DNA from: Rhizobium sp. SG_E_25_P2
Lineage (GTDB): Bacteria; Pseudomonadota; Alphaproteobacteria; Rhizobiales; Rhizobiaceae
Reading direction: 5' to 3'
NCBI RefSeq assembly: GCF_029892285.1
Contig: NZ_JARXVM010000002.1
Coordinates: 372,001-436,000, forward strand
Length of the DNA: 64,000 nt
Made by a program: the position numbers and the translations under genes. The notes beneath the pieces were generated by a model. It did no database searches and was not told the origin of the DNA. It saw nothing but the letters and a program-made list of their open reading frames with translations. Numbering within the stretch: the first letter of the stretch is position 1; every line of letters begins with the position of its first letter. Below, in pieces: positions 25,591-34,329 of the stretch.

Positions 25591-27171
25591 TCAGTTCGGT
25601 CGCATGCCGAGCCTGCTCAGCACACTCGTCTCGACCATCTGCACGGCCTGGTGAAACAGGGCCGAGACCAGCGTTGATGTCACCGCCACCGCCCAGATCA
25701 TGCCGTAATCCATATAGCCTCGCGACTGGTTGATGAGATTGCCGAGCCCGGTGCCGGTCGCCAGCCATTCGGCGATCATCACGCCCAGAAGCGCGCGCGG
25801 CGCGGTCAGTCGCGCGGCCGCGAACAGATAGGGCAGCGAGGCGGGAATCGAGATCAGCCGCAATTCGCGCAAGGGCCCCGCGCCATAGGCTGCCGCCAGA
25901 TCGCGCGCCGGGCGTGGCACCATCAGAAGGCCCTGCGCGAGCGTCACAAAGGCCGGAAAGAAGGTCACTGAAATGGTGATCCACAGGATCACCGCCTCGC
26001 CGCGTCCCAGCATCAGCACCAGAAGCGGCGTGAGCGCCACAAGCGGCATGGTCTGCGTCACCAGCGCCACCGGCATGAACGTGCGCGCAAGCTCGGGCGC
26101 CAGCCGGGTCAACAGCGCGAGCAGAAAGGCGAAGGCAAGGCCTGCGGCCATGCCGATCATGGTCATGGGCAGCGTCTGGGCGAGCGCTGCGCCGAGCTTC
26201 AGCAAAGCCTGGCCGCTCATGGGGCTTAAAAACAGATAGTGGATCAGATCCGGCGGCGTCTTGGCGATCATCGAGGGGACTTGCAGGGCGATCAGCGCCA
26301 GCCACCAGATGGCTATAGGCATCAGGAAGGAGGCGATCGCCAGCGCGATCCGCACACTCCGGCGTTCGCCGCCATCGGCGGAAAAACGCGGCGGGCTTGA
26401 GGGCATGGTGACGGCGCGGCTTGCGCCGGTGACCCGCCCGGCGATGAGGCTGAAGACGCCATAAGCTGCGCCGGCCATCAGCGTGGCGGCAAGGCCGATG
26501 CCCCAGAGCCGTTCCGGATCGGCTCGGCCCAGCGACCCCAGCAGATAAACGCCAAGGCCGAAGCGCCCGCCGCCGCCGAATTCGGCGAGGATGGAGCCGA
26601 GCACGGCATTGGGAGCCGCGATCTTCAGGCCGGCGAGAATGAAGGGCAGGCCGCTTCTAGCCTGCACATAGCGGAACAGGGCGAAGCGCGATCCGCCATA
26701 GGCGCGCACAAGATCGGCGGCGCGCGCATCCGCCTCGCTCATGCCGGTGACGGCCGCCGTCATGGTGACGAAATAGCAGCCGATGGCCGCGAGTACGATG
26801 CGCGGCGCCATGCCTGACAGCGTCAGCACCAGCACGGGCGAAATGGCGATGGCCGGCAAAGCGAAGATCGCGACATTGAAACCGCGAAACAGCCGCGCGG
26901 TGATCGGCATGGTCACGAACAGCATGGCTGCAACAAGCGCGATCAGATTGCCGATGACGAAGCCTGTCGCCGCGCCCTCGAATGTCGCCAGCGCATGCGG
27001 GCCGTAATCGGCTTTGTCGGCCCAGAAGCGCGCGAGAATGCCGCTTGGCGCCGGAAGCGCGCCCTGAGCCACCCATTGATATCGTCCTGCGACTTCCCAA
27101 AGTGCGAGCAGCAACAGCGCGCGGGTTGCGCGGTGGCGGAGAAGCCGGGACCAGAGCGCATCATCCGCCAT
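25591..27171 (-). CDS. ABC transporter permease, two permease domains fused
   Basis: A 526-residue membrane protein consisting of two consecutive binding-protein-dependent permease domains, each of the nitrate/taurine/thiamine-precursor type. The first spans about residues 1-250 (EAA-like loop EADARAADLVRAYGGSRFAL) and the second about 285-526 (loop PARDLAAAYGAGPLRELRLI). These transporters normally use a homodimeric permease of about 250 residues, so this is a tandem fusion supplying both halves in one chain. The ATG at 27171 lies inside the upstream ATPase gene, an 11-base overlap. It works with the ATPase and solute-binding protein encoded just before it. Confidence 0.88.
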   Translation of the reverse strand: MADDALWSRLLRHRATRALLLLALWEVAGRYQWVAQGALPAPSGILARFWADKADYGPHALATFEGAATGFVIGNLIALVAAMLFVTMPITARLFRGFNVAIFALPAIAISPVLVLTLSGMAPRIVLAAIGCYFVTMTAAVTGMSEADARAADLVRAYGGSRFALFRYVQARSGLPFILAGLKIAAPNAVLGSILAEFGGGGRFGLGVYLLGSLGRADPERLWGIGLAATLMAGAAYGVFSLIAGRVTGASRAVTMPSSPPRFSADGGERRSVRIALAIASFLMPIAIWWLALIALQVPSMIAKTPPDLIHYLFLSPMSGQALLKLGAALAQTLPMTMIGMAAGLAFAFLLALLTRLAPELARTFMPVALVTQTMPLVALTPLLVLMLGRGEAVILWITISVTFFPAFVTLAQGLLMVPRPARDLAAAYGAGPLRELRLISIPASLPYLFAAARLTAPRALLGVMIAEWLATGTGLGNLINQSRGYMDYGMIWAVAVTSTLVSALFHQAVQMVETSVLSRLGMRPN

Positions 27172-27958
27172 GCAGGGCCTCGGCGACCTCGTCGCAGAGC
27201 AGATGAAATTCGGGAGACGAGAACAGACTGACCGGCCTTGGGCGCTCAAACGGCACGGCAATGGTCTTGACGATACGGCCGGGGCGAGCATGCATGACGA
27301 CAACGGTGTCGGCCAGGAACACGGCTTCATCGATGCCGTGGGTGACGAGCAGTGCTGTGGTGCGGTTCCTCAGCCAGATATTCTGCAATTCGATATTCAT
27401 CTGTCGGCGGAGAATCTGATCGAGCGCGCCGAAGGGTTCGTCGAGAAACAGCACTTGCGGATCGGTGACCAGCGCGCGCGCAATGGCGACGCGCTGGCGC
27501 ATGCCGCCGGAGAGTTCGCCGGGCAGGCTGTGGGCGAAATTCGAGAGGCCCACCAGGCGGATCAGGTCCTCGATCTTGCCGGCGTGCTCCGCCTTGCTGC
27601 GTCCCAACAGATCGAGCGGCAGAGCGATATTGTCGGTGACGCTGCGCCAGGGTAGCAAAGCGGGGTCCTGAAAGGCGATGCCGGTGACGCCCTTGCGGGC
27701 GGCGATGACAGGCTTTTCGCCGCCGATCATCGCTTCGCCCGCATCTGCCGTCTCGAGCCCCAGCGCCAGCCGCAGCAGTGTGGACTTGCCGCAGCCGGAA
27801 GGTCCGATCAGGGCGGTAAACGACCCCGGAGGACAGAACAGTGACACGGCGTCGAGCGCCGTGGTCTTGGCCGTGCGGGTGGCGAATGTCTTCGTCACGC
27901 CGCGCAACTCTATGCCTGCCCCCGGAACCACGTCCGGCGCCGCCCCTGTCCTGCTCAT
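27161..27958 (-). CDS. ABC transporter ATPase, NMT1/taurine type
   Basis: A 265-residue ATPase with Walker [14 protein letters not shown]-loop FQDPALLPWRSV, signature LSGGMRQRVAIARAL, Walker B VLFLDEPFGALD and H-loop LVTHGIDEAVFL, all canonical. It belongs to the group serving nitrate, sulfonate and pyrimidine-precursor importers. Its start overlaps the stop of the binding-protein gene by 4 bases (ATGA), and its end overlaps the fused permease. It energises the transporter by ATP hydrolysis at the inner face of the membrane. Confidence 0.92.
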   Translation of the reverse strand: MSRTGAAPDVVPGAGIELRGVTKTFATRTAKTTALDAVSLFCPPGSFTALIGPSGCGKSTLLRLALGLETADAGEAMIGGEKPVIAARKGVTGIAFQDPALLPWRSVTDNIALPLDLLGRSKAEHAGKIEDLIRLVGLSNFAHSLPGELSGGMRQRVAIARALVTDPQVLFLDEPFGALDQILRRQMNIELQNIWLRNRTTALLVTHGIDEAVFLADTVVVMHARPGRIVKTIAVPFERPRPVSLFSSPEFHLLCDEVAEALHGG

Positions 27959-28926
27959 AGTTCCTCGAGAATGCTCGTGTCGAAATGCTCGCGCTTGGCG
28001 GTGATGCCGACGGCGGCGAGCGCTGTGATATTGGCGGCGATCGCCTCTTCCGTCATCGCGAAAATGCCGTGGGGTGATTCAATCAGCGGCTTCTGGGCGG
28101 TGTTGAAATAGACTTCGTTTTCGATGGTGCGGCCCGTGCCCTTGAACCATGTGTCCTTGAACTGGAGCGGCGAGGCGGCGGGATCCTTGAGCGCCTCGTC
28201 CCAGCCCTTGCGGCTTGCCTTCATGAAAGCCTTGATGTCCTTGCGCTTGGTTTTCAGCGCCTCTTCGGTCACGACAAGCGTGTCGTTGAAGATGGTGAAG
28301 CCGAAATCATAGAGCAGGAAGGAGGTGGCGTCGACGCCGGCCTGCTTGATGGTGAAGGGCACATTGGTGGTGAAATCGAGCGACGCATCGATCTCTCCCT
28401 TGATCAGCGGCGTCGGATCATAGGCATAGGGAACAATATTGACCTTGGAGCGATCGACGCCCGAGATCTTCAGCATGGCCTCGACCGAGATGACATTGAC
28501 CGGCGGCACGGCGAGCGTCTTGCCGATCAGGTCCTGCGGCGTCTTGATCGGTTTGGAGGCCAGCGAGACAATGCCGAGCGGGTTCTTCTGGTATTGCGCG
28601 CCGATGATCTTGAAGGGCGCGCCCTGTTCGACGATCGCCTTGATCGTGGTGTCGGGCGTGGTCAGCGTCAGATCCGCCTTGCCGGCGATCAGGGTCGATT
28701 CCGGGATGACGTCGGGGCCGCCGGGGATATAGGTGAGGTCGAGGCCCTCATCCTTGTAATAGCCCTTGTCCAAGGCGGTGAAATAGCCGGTGAATTCGGC
28801 GTCGTTGACCCAGGAGGCCTGGAAGGTGAAGGGCGTGGCGGCGCTGGCCATGCGCGCGGTCAGCGGCAGGGCGGCGCCGGCGGCCATCAGGCTCAGGAAA
28901 TTGCGGCGATCAATGGTGAAGGTCAT
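27955..28926 (-). CDS. NMT1/THI5-like ABC substrate-binding protein
   Basis: A 323-residue periplasmic binding protein. The N-terminus TIDRRNFLSLMAAGAAL has a twin-arginine motif followed by a hydrophobic stretch and a cut near ASA, suggesting Tat export of a folded protein. The mature part shows the NMT1/THI5 pattern: QASWVNDAEFTGYFTALDKG, YYKDEGLDLTYIPGGPDV and the later LASKPIKTPQDLIGKTLAVP. Relatives bind formylpyrimidine (ThiY), riboflavin (RibY) or hydroxymethylpyrimidine. It is the first transporter gene, 72 bases downstream of the 5-FCL-like gene. Confidence 0.88.
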   Translation of the reverse strand: MTFTIDRRNFLSLMAAGAALPLTARMASAATPFTFQASWVNDAEFTGYFTALDKGYYKDEGLDLTYIPGGPDVIPESTLIAGKADLTLTTPDTTIKAIVEQGAPFKIIGAQYQKNPLGIVSLASKPIKTPQDLIGKTLAVPPVNVISVEAMLKISGVDRSKVNIVPYAYDPTPLIKGEIDASLDFTTNVPFTIKQAGVDATSFLLYDFGFTIFNDTLVVTEEALKTKRKDIKAFMKASRKGWDEALKDPAASPLQFKDTWFKGTGRTIENEVYFNTAQKPLIESPHGIFAMTEEAIAANITALAAVGITAKREHFDTSILEEL

Positions 28927-28998
28927 GGCGTCCGTTCCTCTGGTTGGTTTGTTTTTTATTGTTTTGGTCTTTCAGGCTTCAGTCTCTCTCGCCTGAGG

Positions 28999-29736
28999 TC
29001 AGGCGACGCCCATCATCCGGGCAAGTTCGCGCAGCGGAGGGGTGACGGCGAGTTGCTCCGCCTCGACGAGATTCCATTTGATGCCGCGCGGGCGGCGTCC
29101 ACGCCGCTCCACCTCGATCATGCGGCTGGGCGTGGCGATCATGTCGACGAGAATGTCGGTCTCGCTGGGATGCAGCTTGTCCTCGACCACCTGCACATCG
29201 TGAACAGTGGCGACGACAGGCGTTGCGTCATCGGCCAGGCCGAGATCGGTGAACATGCCCCATTCCATGTCGAAGAAGCCATGACCCTTGCCGAAGCGGA
29301 CGCCATCCATGGAGACGGCGGAAGCGCCGGTGGCCATGAAATCGAAGCGACCGAGTTTGGTGATCTCTTCGAGCGTGATGGGCTTGGCGAAATGCTCCAT
29401 GCCATCGAGCCAGGCGGCGTAAAGTTCAGCGCCCTTGGGAACCATGCCCGGCGCCATGTAGAGAAAGCCGCGATAGATGCCATAGGTGGACATCACGAAG
29501 GGCTTGCCCTCCTCGATCATCCGACGGCGAAGATCAACCAGGCAATTGTCCGGCGTGATGAAGGCGAACTGGCTCTGCTTGTAGGCGGCGAGCGCGGTGA
29601 TGCGATCGGTCGCTATTTCAGAGCCCTCATAGTCCGGGATCACTTCCGCGAAATTCAGGTGAAAGCGGGTGTCTGGCCTGGCCACATCTTTCAGCCGGTC
29701 CCAGATGCGTTGGCGAATGATGCGGGAGTGTGACAT
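28999..29736 (-). CDS. 5-formyltetrahydrofolate cyclo-ligase-like protein
   Basis: A 245-residue protein of the MTHFS superfamily, longer than the folate enzyme itself. Conserved pieces are RIIRQRIWDRL at the N-terminus and VRFGKGHGFFDMEWGM, the loop that binds ATP phosphates and folate in cyclo-ligases. Divergent members of this family sit in catabolic clusters and need not use folate. It is the first gene of the leftward operon, followed by a thiamine-precursor-type importer, and faces an RpiR regulator across an operator-rich gap. A role in processing the imported pyrimidine-like compound is plausible but unproven. Confidence 0.8.
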   Translation of the reverse strand: MSHSRIIRQRIWDRLKDVARPDTRFHLNFAEVIPDYEGSEIATDRITALAAYKQSQFAFITPDNCLVDLRRRMIEEGKPFVMSTYGIYRGFLYMAPGMVPKGAELYAAWLDGMEHFAKPITLEEITKLGRFDFMATGASAVSMDGVRFGKGHGFFDMEWGMFTDLGLADDATPVVATVHDVQVVEDKLHPSETDILVDMIATPSRMIEVERRGRRPRGIKWNLVEAEQLAVTPPLRELARMMGVA

Positions 29737-29749
29737 GCGGGCCTCGTTT

Positions 29750-29786
29750 GTTTCACTGTTTCATCATCATGAAACAACAGTTTCAT
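29750..29786. promoter_or_regulatory. operator cluster of four GTTTCA half-sites
   Basis: GTTTCA occurs at 29750-29755, 29758-29763 and 29780-29785, and its complement TGAAAC at 29770-29775. ATGAAAC-AACA-GTTTCAT (29769-29786) is a perfect 7-bp inverted repeat. Half-sites of this kind fit the MurR/RpiR family, whose member is encoded immediately to the right. Confidence 0.65.
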
Positions 29787-29838
29787 TGTTGCAAGATGGG
29801 TGCTAATCTTTTTTTATGCGGCAAAATCGATTGGGGGG

Positions 29839-30690
29839 ATGATGGCGTCACGACTGGTGTTGCGGATACAGGAGCGGTTCGACCGGCTGACGGCGGGCGA
29901 GAAGAAGCTTGCCCAGCTGATCATGGATCGGGAGGACGATATCCTCACCCATTCCGCGACCGAGATCGCCGAGATGGCGGGCGTCTCCAAAGCCACGGCG
30001 GCGCGCTTTTTTCAGCATCTCGGCTATAGCGATTTCAACGAGGTGAAGCTGCAGGCGCGCGAGGAGCGCAATCGCACCGAACCCTATGGCTATTCGGTGA
30101 CGGAATCCGAACAGGTGGCGCTGGGCCGCACCATCGGCGCGCATCTGGAGCTGGAGCTCAAGAACCTCACCAAGACATTTGAGGAAATGCGCTCCGACAA
30201 GGTGCGCGAGGCGGCCGACCTGATCGAGAAGGCGCCGCGTCTCTGGGTGCTGGGCCTGGGCGCGGAAGAGGGCTATGCCCGCTATGCGCGGCTGCTGTTT
30301 TCAAGACTGCGCCACAGCGTGATGATCCTCGGCATCAATCAGGGCTCCTGGGCGGAGGATCTGGCGATGACCGGGCCCAAGGATGTGCTGCTGCTGTTAG
30401 CCTTGCCGCCGCATCCGCAGATCCTCAAGCCGATCGTCGCCTATGCCGAGACCACCCGTATGACGGTGATCACGATCACCGACCGGACATTTGCGCTGGA
30501 AGCGCAGCGATTTTCAAAAGTGGTTCTGCCATGCCATGTGTCGAGCTTCGGGCTGGGGCCGTCGCATACCGCGATGGGCAGCGTTATCCGACTGCTGGCG
30601 GTCACCTATACGGCGCATGCGGGCAAATCGGCCTTGCAGCGGCATGAAATCATTGCCGGCATCCAGGAAGAACTTGGGGGCGCGGAATGA
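29839..30690 (+). CDS. MurR/RpiR-family transcriptional regulator
   Basis: A 283-residue regulator. The N-terminal RpiR helix-turn-helix covers about residues 1-75 (GEKKLAQLIMDREDDILTHS, then VSKATAARFFQHLGYSDFNE), and a SIS domain follows (KAPRLWVLGLGAEEGYARYA, then VLLLLALPPHPQILKPI), which normally binds a phosphosugar or related ligand. The ATG at 29839 is chosen as the first Met of the conserved domain; a GTG at 29800 would add 13 residues. Divergent from the 5-FCL/ABC operon, with GTTTCA repeats between, it most likely controls that operon and itself. Confidence 0.88.
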   Translation: MMASRLVLRIQERFDRLTAGEKKLAQLIMDREDDILTHSATEIAEMAGVSKATAARFFQHLGYSDFNEVKLQAREERNRTEPYGYSVTESEQVALGRTIGAHLELELKNLTKTFEEMRSDKVREAADLIEKAPRLWVLGLGAEEGYARYARLLFSRLRHSVMILGINQGSWAEDLAMTGPKDVLLLLALPPHPQILKPIVAYAETTRMTVITITDRTFALEAQRFSKVVLPCHVSSFGLGPSHTAMGSVIRLLAVTYTAHAGKSALQRHEIIAGIQEELGGAE

Positions 30691-30701
30691 ACCGCGCCCC
30701 C
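30676..30701. terminator. hairpin between convergent rpiR-type gene and cspA
   Basis: GGGGGCGCGG (30676-30685) and CCGCGCCCCC (30692-30701) form a perfect 10-bp stem with a 6-base loop that includes the regulator's stop codon. No strong T tract follows. Confidence 0.5.
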
Positions 30702-30727
30702 GAAAATGTTACGGATCTATCGACAGA

Positions 30728-30937
30728 TCAAGCGGCACGCAGATTGCCGGCGGCGGACTTGCCGGTGCGGCGGTCAGCGAGCACTTCGTAGGAGATTTTC
30801 TGGCCTTCGTTGAGCGTGGTCATGCCGGCGCGTTCAACGGCGCTGATATGAACGAAAACATCCGCTCCGCCGTTGTCCGGCTGGATGAATCCGTAACCCT
30901 TCTGGGAGTTGAACCACTTTACGGTACCAGTGTTCAT
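30728..30937 (-). CDS. cspA: cold-shock protein CspA family
   Basis: A 69-residue single cold-shock domain. RNP1-like KGYGFI and RNP2-like VFVHIS are both present, after the opening TGTVKWFN. Such proteins bind single-stranded RNA and DNA and melt mRNA structure in the cold. The ATG at 30937 is preceded by GGAAC, and nearly 290 bases without a gene lie upstream, consistent with the long leader typical of cold-inducible csp genes. Confidence 0.95.
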   Translation of the reverse strand: MNTGTVKWFNSQKGYGFIQPDNGGADVFVHISAVERAGMTTLNEGQKISYEVLADRRTGKSAAGNLRAA

Positions 30938-31229
30938 AACAGTTCCTTTCGAGAACCTTCGTAGAATAGTGTGCTCTCTGCCGAGAGCCGGTGGTGGTAT
31001 CGATAGATCGTTCGGGGATAAGTCGTGGGCCACGCCCGTGCGATGACGGGGGAGCCAAGCCAATCGGCCTCAAGAAAATCGATGGCGGCATTGGTGACAG
31101 AAAAAAATCGTCCGCACAAGACTCTCGCGCAATGCTTTTTTCACCAATTATCGCGAATAGGTTGCGCTAACGCTACTCTGCGCCCCAGGACGCGCGGGGG
31201 CGCAGAATTCTAGCGCGCAACCGGAAACG
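30938..31229 (-). promoter_or_regulatory. long leader/promoter region of cspA
   Basis: No gene is seen here. A compact hairpin, GCTCTC (30973-30978) with GAGAGC (30983-30988) around a 4-base loop, lies 36 bases upstream of the cspA start. Long structured 5' leaders are usual for csp mRNAs. The left part also contains the 3' flank of the aldo/keto reductase gene, with no clear terminator. Confidence 0.4.
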
Positions 31230-32249
31230 TCACACCGGCGCGTCGCCTCGAAGCAAGCCTTCCGACTTCAATTCTTCCCAAAGGCCCGACGGAATGTCCT
31301 TGCCGAGAATGTCGCGATTGGAGCGGACTTCCGCAACGCTCTGGCCGCCTGGAATCACGGAAACCACCTGCGGATGCCTGAGCGGAAAGTTCAGCGCCGC
31401 CTCGATCAGCCTGACGCCATGCGCCTGGCAAACGGCGTCGATCTTGCGGACACGCTCGATCACCTCTGTCGGCGCGTCGGAGTAATTATATTGCGCCGCT
31501 TCCGACGGGCCGCGGGCGAGGATGCCGGAATTATAAGGGCCGCCGAGCACGATGCCGATATTGCGCTGTTCGCACAGCGGCAGGAAGCTCTTGAGCGCTT
31601 CCTGTTCCAGCAGCGTATAGCGGCCGGCCAGCAGGAAGAGATCGAAATCGCCGCGCTCGGCCAGCGTCTGACACACCTGCCATTCATTGACGCCGCCGCC
31701 AAAGGCGCCGATGACGCCCTGATCCCGGAGCGATAGAAGCGCATAATAGCCGCCGCGCATGAATTCCTCGATGCGGGCGTCCGACGCCTCTTTGGAGCCA
31801 TGGGTGAAGATGTCGACGTCGTGGACGAAGATGATGTCGAAGCGATCAAGCCCGGTGCGCTCGAAGGACGCTTCGAAAGAGCGCATGACGCAGTCATAGG
31901 AATAGTCATAGACCTCGCGGCGATTGGGCGTGTCGAAGAATTTGCCGATGCCGGTGCGTTGATCGGGCGGGCAGACAGACAGGAGCCTGCCGACCTTGGT
32001 CGAGATCAGATAGTCGTCGCGCGTCTTGGTCTTGAGAAAATCGCCGACGCGGCGCTCGGACAGGCCGAGGCCGTAAAGCGGCGCGGTGTCGAAGTAGCGG
32101 CAGCCTGTCTCCCAGGCGGCGTCGAGAACCGCATGCGCCTCTTCGTCCGAAACAGCCTTGTAGAGATTGCCGAGCGGGGCCGTGCCGAAGCCGAGTTCGG
32201 TGAAATCGAAGCCGCCATTGCCGCGACGGTCCCAGTGCCGGATTTTCAT
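31230..32249 (-). CDS. aldo/keto reductase, D-threo-aldose (L-fucose) 1-dehydrogenase-like
   Basis: A 339-residue aldo/keto reductase. The catalytic tetrad is visible: Asp and Tyr in FDTAPLYGLGLSE, Lys in LISTKVGR and His in IIFVHDVD. The close pairing of SERRVGDFL after the tyrosine and the RTGLDRFDIIFVHDVDIF stretch is typical of the D-threo-aldose/L-fucose dehydrogenase and pyridoxal dehydrogenase group, which oxidises C1 of the sugar to the lactone. The ATG at 32249 has GGAGGA 6 bases upstream. Divergent from the SgcQ operon. It is the best candidate in this window for the first oxidative step of L-fucose breakdown. Confidence 0.88.
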   Translation of the reverse strand: MKIRHWDRRGNGGFDFTELGFGTAPLGNLYKAVSDEEAHAVLDAAWETGCRYFDTAPLYGLGLSERRVGDFLKTKTRDDYLISTKVGRLLSVCPPDQRTGIGKFFDTPNRREVYDYSYDCVMRSFEASFERTGLDRFDIIFVHDVDIFTHGSKEASDARIEEFMRGGYYALLSLRDQGVIGAFGGGVNEWQVCQTLAERGDFDLFLLAGRYTLLEQEALKSFLPLCEQRNIGIVLGGPYNSGILARGPSEAAQYNYSDAPTEVIERVRKIDAVCQAHGVRLIEAALNFPLRHPQVVSVIPGGQSVAEVRSNRDILGKDIPSGLWEELKSEGLLRGDAPV

Positions 32250-32400
32250 CGCTATCCTCCTGAATAAAGTCTCCTCAATGGGGAGTGTATCGATCCGCCT
32301 CATCTGAAAGCAATTGTTTTTATTGATTTTCAAAGGTGCGCCCGTGACAAGTCGCAGCTGAAATGGCAAGTTCCCGGCACGGTTTGGAGGAGATCGTATC
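32250..32400. promoter_or_regulatory. divergent promoter region, AKR versus sgcQ operon
   Basis: A 151-base gap between divergent starts. It holds an AT-rich stretch near 32310-32332 suited to promoter boxes, and GGAGG ahead of the GTG at 32401. I see no clear operator palindrome. Confidence 0.4.
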
Positions 32401-33207
32401 GTGAGTGAAAAACTGAAACGCCTGTTTGGCGAGGTCAAGCCTGTCATCGCCATGGTTCATTTCGGCGCGCTGCCCGGCTCGCCGCTCTATGATCGCGAGG
32501 GAGGCCTGGACGCGCTGCTGGACGGCGTGCGCAAGGATCTGGCCGCGCTGCAGGACGCCGGCTTCGACGCCGTGATGTTCGGCAACGAAAATGACCGGCC
32601 CTATGAATTCAAGGTGGATACGGCGTCGATCGCGACCATGGCCTATGTGATCGGCCAGGTGCGCCAGGAGATCCGCATTCCTTTCGGCGTCAATGTGCTC
32701 TGGGATCCCGAAGCCTCGATCGCGCTGGCTGCGGCGACGGGCGCTGGCTTCGTGCGCGAAATCTTCACCGGAACCTACGCCTCCGACATGGGGCCGTGGA
32801 CCCCTGACGCGGGCAAGGCCATGCGTTATCGCGACCGGCTGCATCGGCAGGATCTGGCGCTGCTTTACAATATCTCGGCGGAATTCGCCTATTCGCTGGA
32901 CCGCCGCAGCGTCGCCGATCGCGCCCGCAGCGCCGTGTTCTCGTCCATTCCCGATGCGGTGCTGGTGTCCGGCAACATCACAGGCGAAGCGGCCGAGATG
33001 ACCGATCTCGAAGCGGTCAAGCGCGTTCTGCCTGACACTTATGTCTTCGCCAATACCGGCGTCAAACACACAACCGTGCGCGACACGCTGAAGGTGGCCG
33101 ACGGCGTGATCGTCGGCTCGTCGCTCAAATATGACGGCCATACCTGGAACGCCGTCGATCCTGAGCGGGCGGCCGAATTCATGCGTCTGGTCCGCCTGGA
33201 TCGCTGA
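32401..33207 (+). CDS. BtpA/SgcQ family protein
   Basis: A 268-residue TIM-barrel-like protein of the BtpA family, beginning KPVIAMVHFGALPGSPLYD and containing VMFGNENDRPYEF, FGVNVLWDPEAS and ANTGVKHTTVRDTLKVADGV. BtpA was named for photosystem I assembly in cyanobacteria, but in other bacteria (SgcQ of Escherichia coli) it sits in uncharacterised sugar operons. GTG at 32401 follows a GGAGG. The next gene, 10 bases on, encodes an M42 peptidase like SgcX, so the pairing matches the sgc operon. Its reaction is unknown. Confidence 0.85.
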   Translation: MSEKLKRLFGEVKPVIAMVHFGALPGSPLYDREGGLDALLDGVRKDLAALQDAGFDAVMFGNENDRPYEFKVDTASIATMAYVIGQVRQEIRIPFGVNVLWDPEASIALAAATGAGFVREIFTGTYASDMGPWTPDAGKAMRYRDRLHRQDLALLYNISAEFAYSLDRRSVADRARSAVFSSIPDAVLVSGNITGEAAEMTDLEAVKRVLPDTYVFANTGVKHTTVRDTLKVADGVIVGSSLKYDGHTWNAVDPERAAEFMRLVRLDR

Positions 33208-33217
33208 GGAGGCTCAG

Positions 33218-34321
33218 ATGCGCAACAGGCTGAGAGCCGAACTCGAAACGCTGATGCGCATTCCGGGCCTGTCCGGCTATGAAGGGCGCGTCCGCCGTTA
33301 CCTCAAGGCGCAATTGCAGGAGATCGGCCTTCAAACCCGCACCGACCGGCTGGGTAATCTGATCGCCACGATCAAGGGCGCCGAGGGCGCGCCGTCGGTA
33401 ATGCTGTTCACCCATATGGATCAGCTCGGCTTCGTGGTGCGCAAGATCGAGAAGAACGGCTATGTCAGGGTCGAACGGCTTGGCGGCGTGCCGGAGCGCG
33501 CGCTCGCTTCGCAGGCGGTGCTGTTTTCGCTCGGCGAAGGCAGGGATATTCCCGGCGTGATCGCCAACAAGGCCCATCACGCCACCCAGCCCGATGAAAA
33601 ATACAAGGTTCTGCCCTATCCGGAGCTCTATATCGACGCCGGCTTCAGAAGCGCCGAGGAGGCGCTGGCTGCGGGCATCGATGTGGGCACGCCCATCGTC
33701 TACCAGCCCGAAGTCATCGATCTCCGCAATGGTCGCATCGCCGGCACGTCTGTCGATGACCGGGCCGGCTGCGCCGTGGTTCTGGAGGCGGCGCGTGCGC
33801 TTGCCTCGGCCGAGGACAGGCCGACGGTGCATATCGTCTTCTCCGTGCTCGAAGAGTTCAATCTGCGCGGCGCGCTGACGGCGGCGCAGATGCTCGAGCC
33901 CGATATCGCCATCCAGATTGACATCATCCTGGCGGCCGATACGCCTGATATGGGCGCGCGCGGCGATGTTACGCTCGGTGGTGGGCCGGGCATGGGGCTC
34001 TATTCCTTCCATGGACGCGGCACGCTCAACGGCACGATCCCGCATCCGGCGCTCGTCCGGCTGTTTGAAGAGACGTCTGCGGGCGAGGGGATTCGCCTGC
34101 AGAAAAGCGCTCATATCGGCTGCCTGACCGATTCCTCCTATGTGCAGCTGGTGGGCCAGGGGGTTGCGTCGATCGATATGGGCTTTCCCATGCGCTATTC
34201 GCATTCTTCGCTGGAAATGTGCGACCTCGCCGATCTCGAAGAGCTGACGGATTTGCTGGTTGCCGCCATCGTCAGGATCAAGCCGGGCTTCAGCCTCGAC
34301 CGGGACGATTTCGAACAATAG
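33218..34321 (+). CDS. M42-family metallopeptidase-like protein (SgcX-type)
   Basis: A 367-residue member of the M42 aminopeptidase/endoglucanase-like family. The di-metal site is complete by eye: His and Asp in FTHMDQLGF (about 65-73), Asp in TSVDDRAGCAV, the Glu pair in SVLEEFNLRG, Asp in ILAADTPDMG and His in RYSHSS near the C-terminus. The ATG at 33218 is preceded by GAGG. It lies between BtpA/SgcQ and an FGGY kinase. True M42 enzymes form dodecameric aminopeptidases; the sugar-operon branch may hydrolyse a glycan or amide conjugate instead. Substrate unknown. Confidence 0.87.
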   Translation: MRNRLRAELETLMRIPGLSGYEGRVRRYLKAQLQEIGLQTRTDRLGNLIATIKGAEGAPSVMLFTHMDQLGFVVRKIEKNGYVRVERLGGVPERALASQAVLFSLGEGRDIPGVIANKAHHATQPDEKYKVLPYPELYIDAGFRSAEEALAAGIDVGTPIVYQPEVIDLRNGRIAGTSVDDRAGCAVVLEAARALASAEDRPTVHIVFSVLEEFNLRGALTAAQMLEPDIAIQIDIILAADTPDMGARGDVTLGGGPGMGLYSFHGRGTLNGTIPHPALVRLFEETSAGEGIRLQKSAHIGCLTDSSYVQLVGQGVASIDMGFPMRYSHSSLEMCDLADLEELTDLLVAAIVRIKPGFSLDRDDFEQ

Positions 34322-34329
34322 GGGGGACA

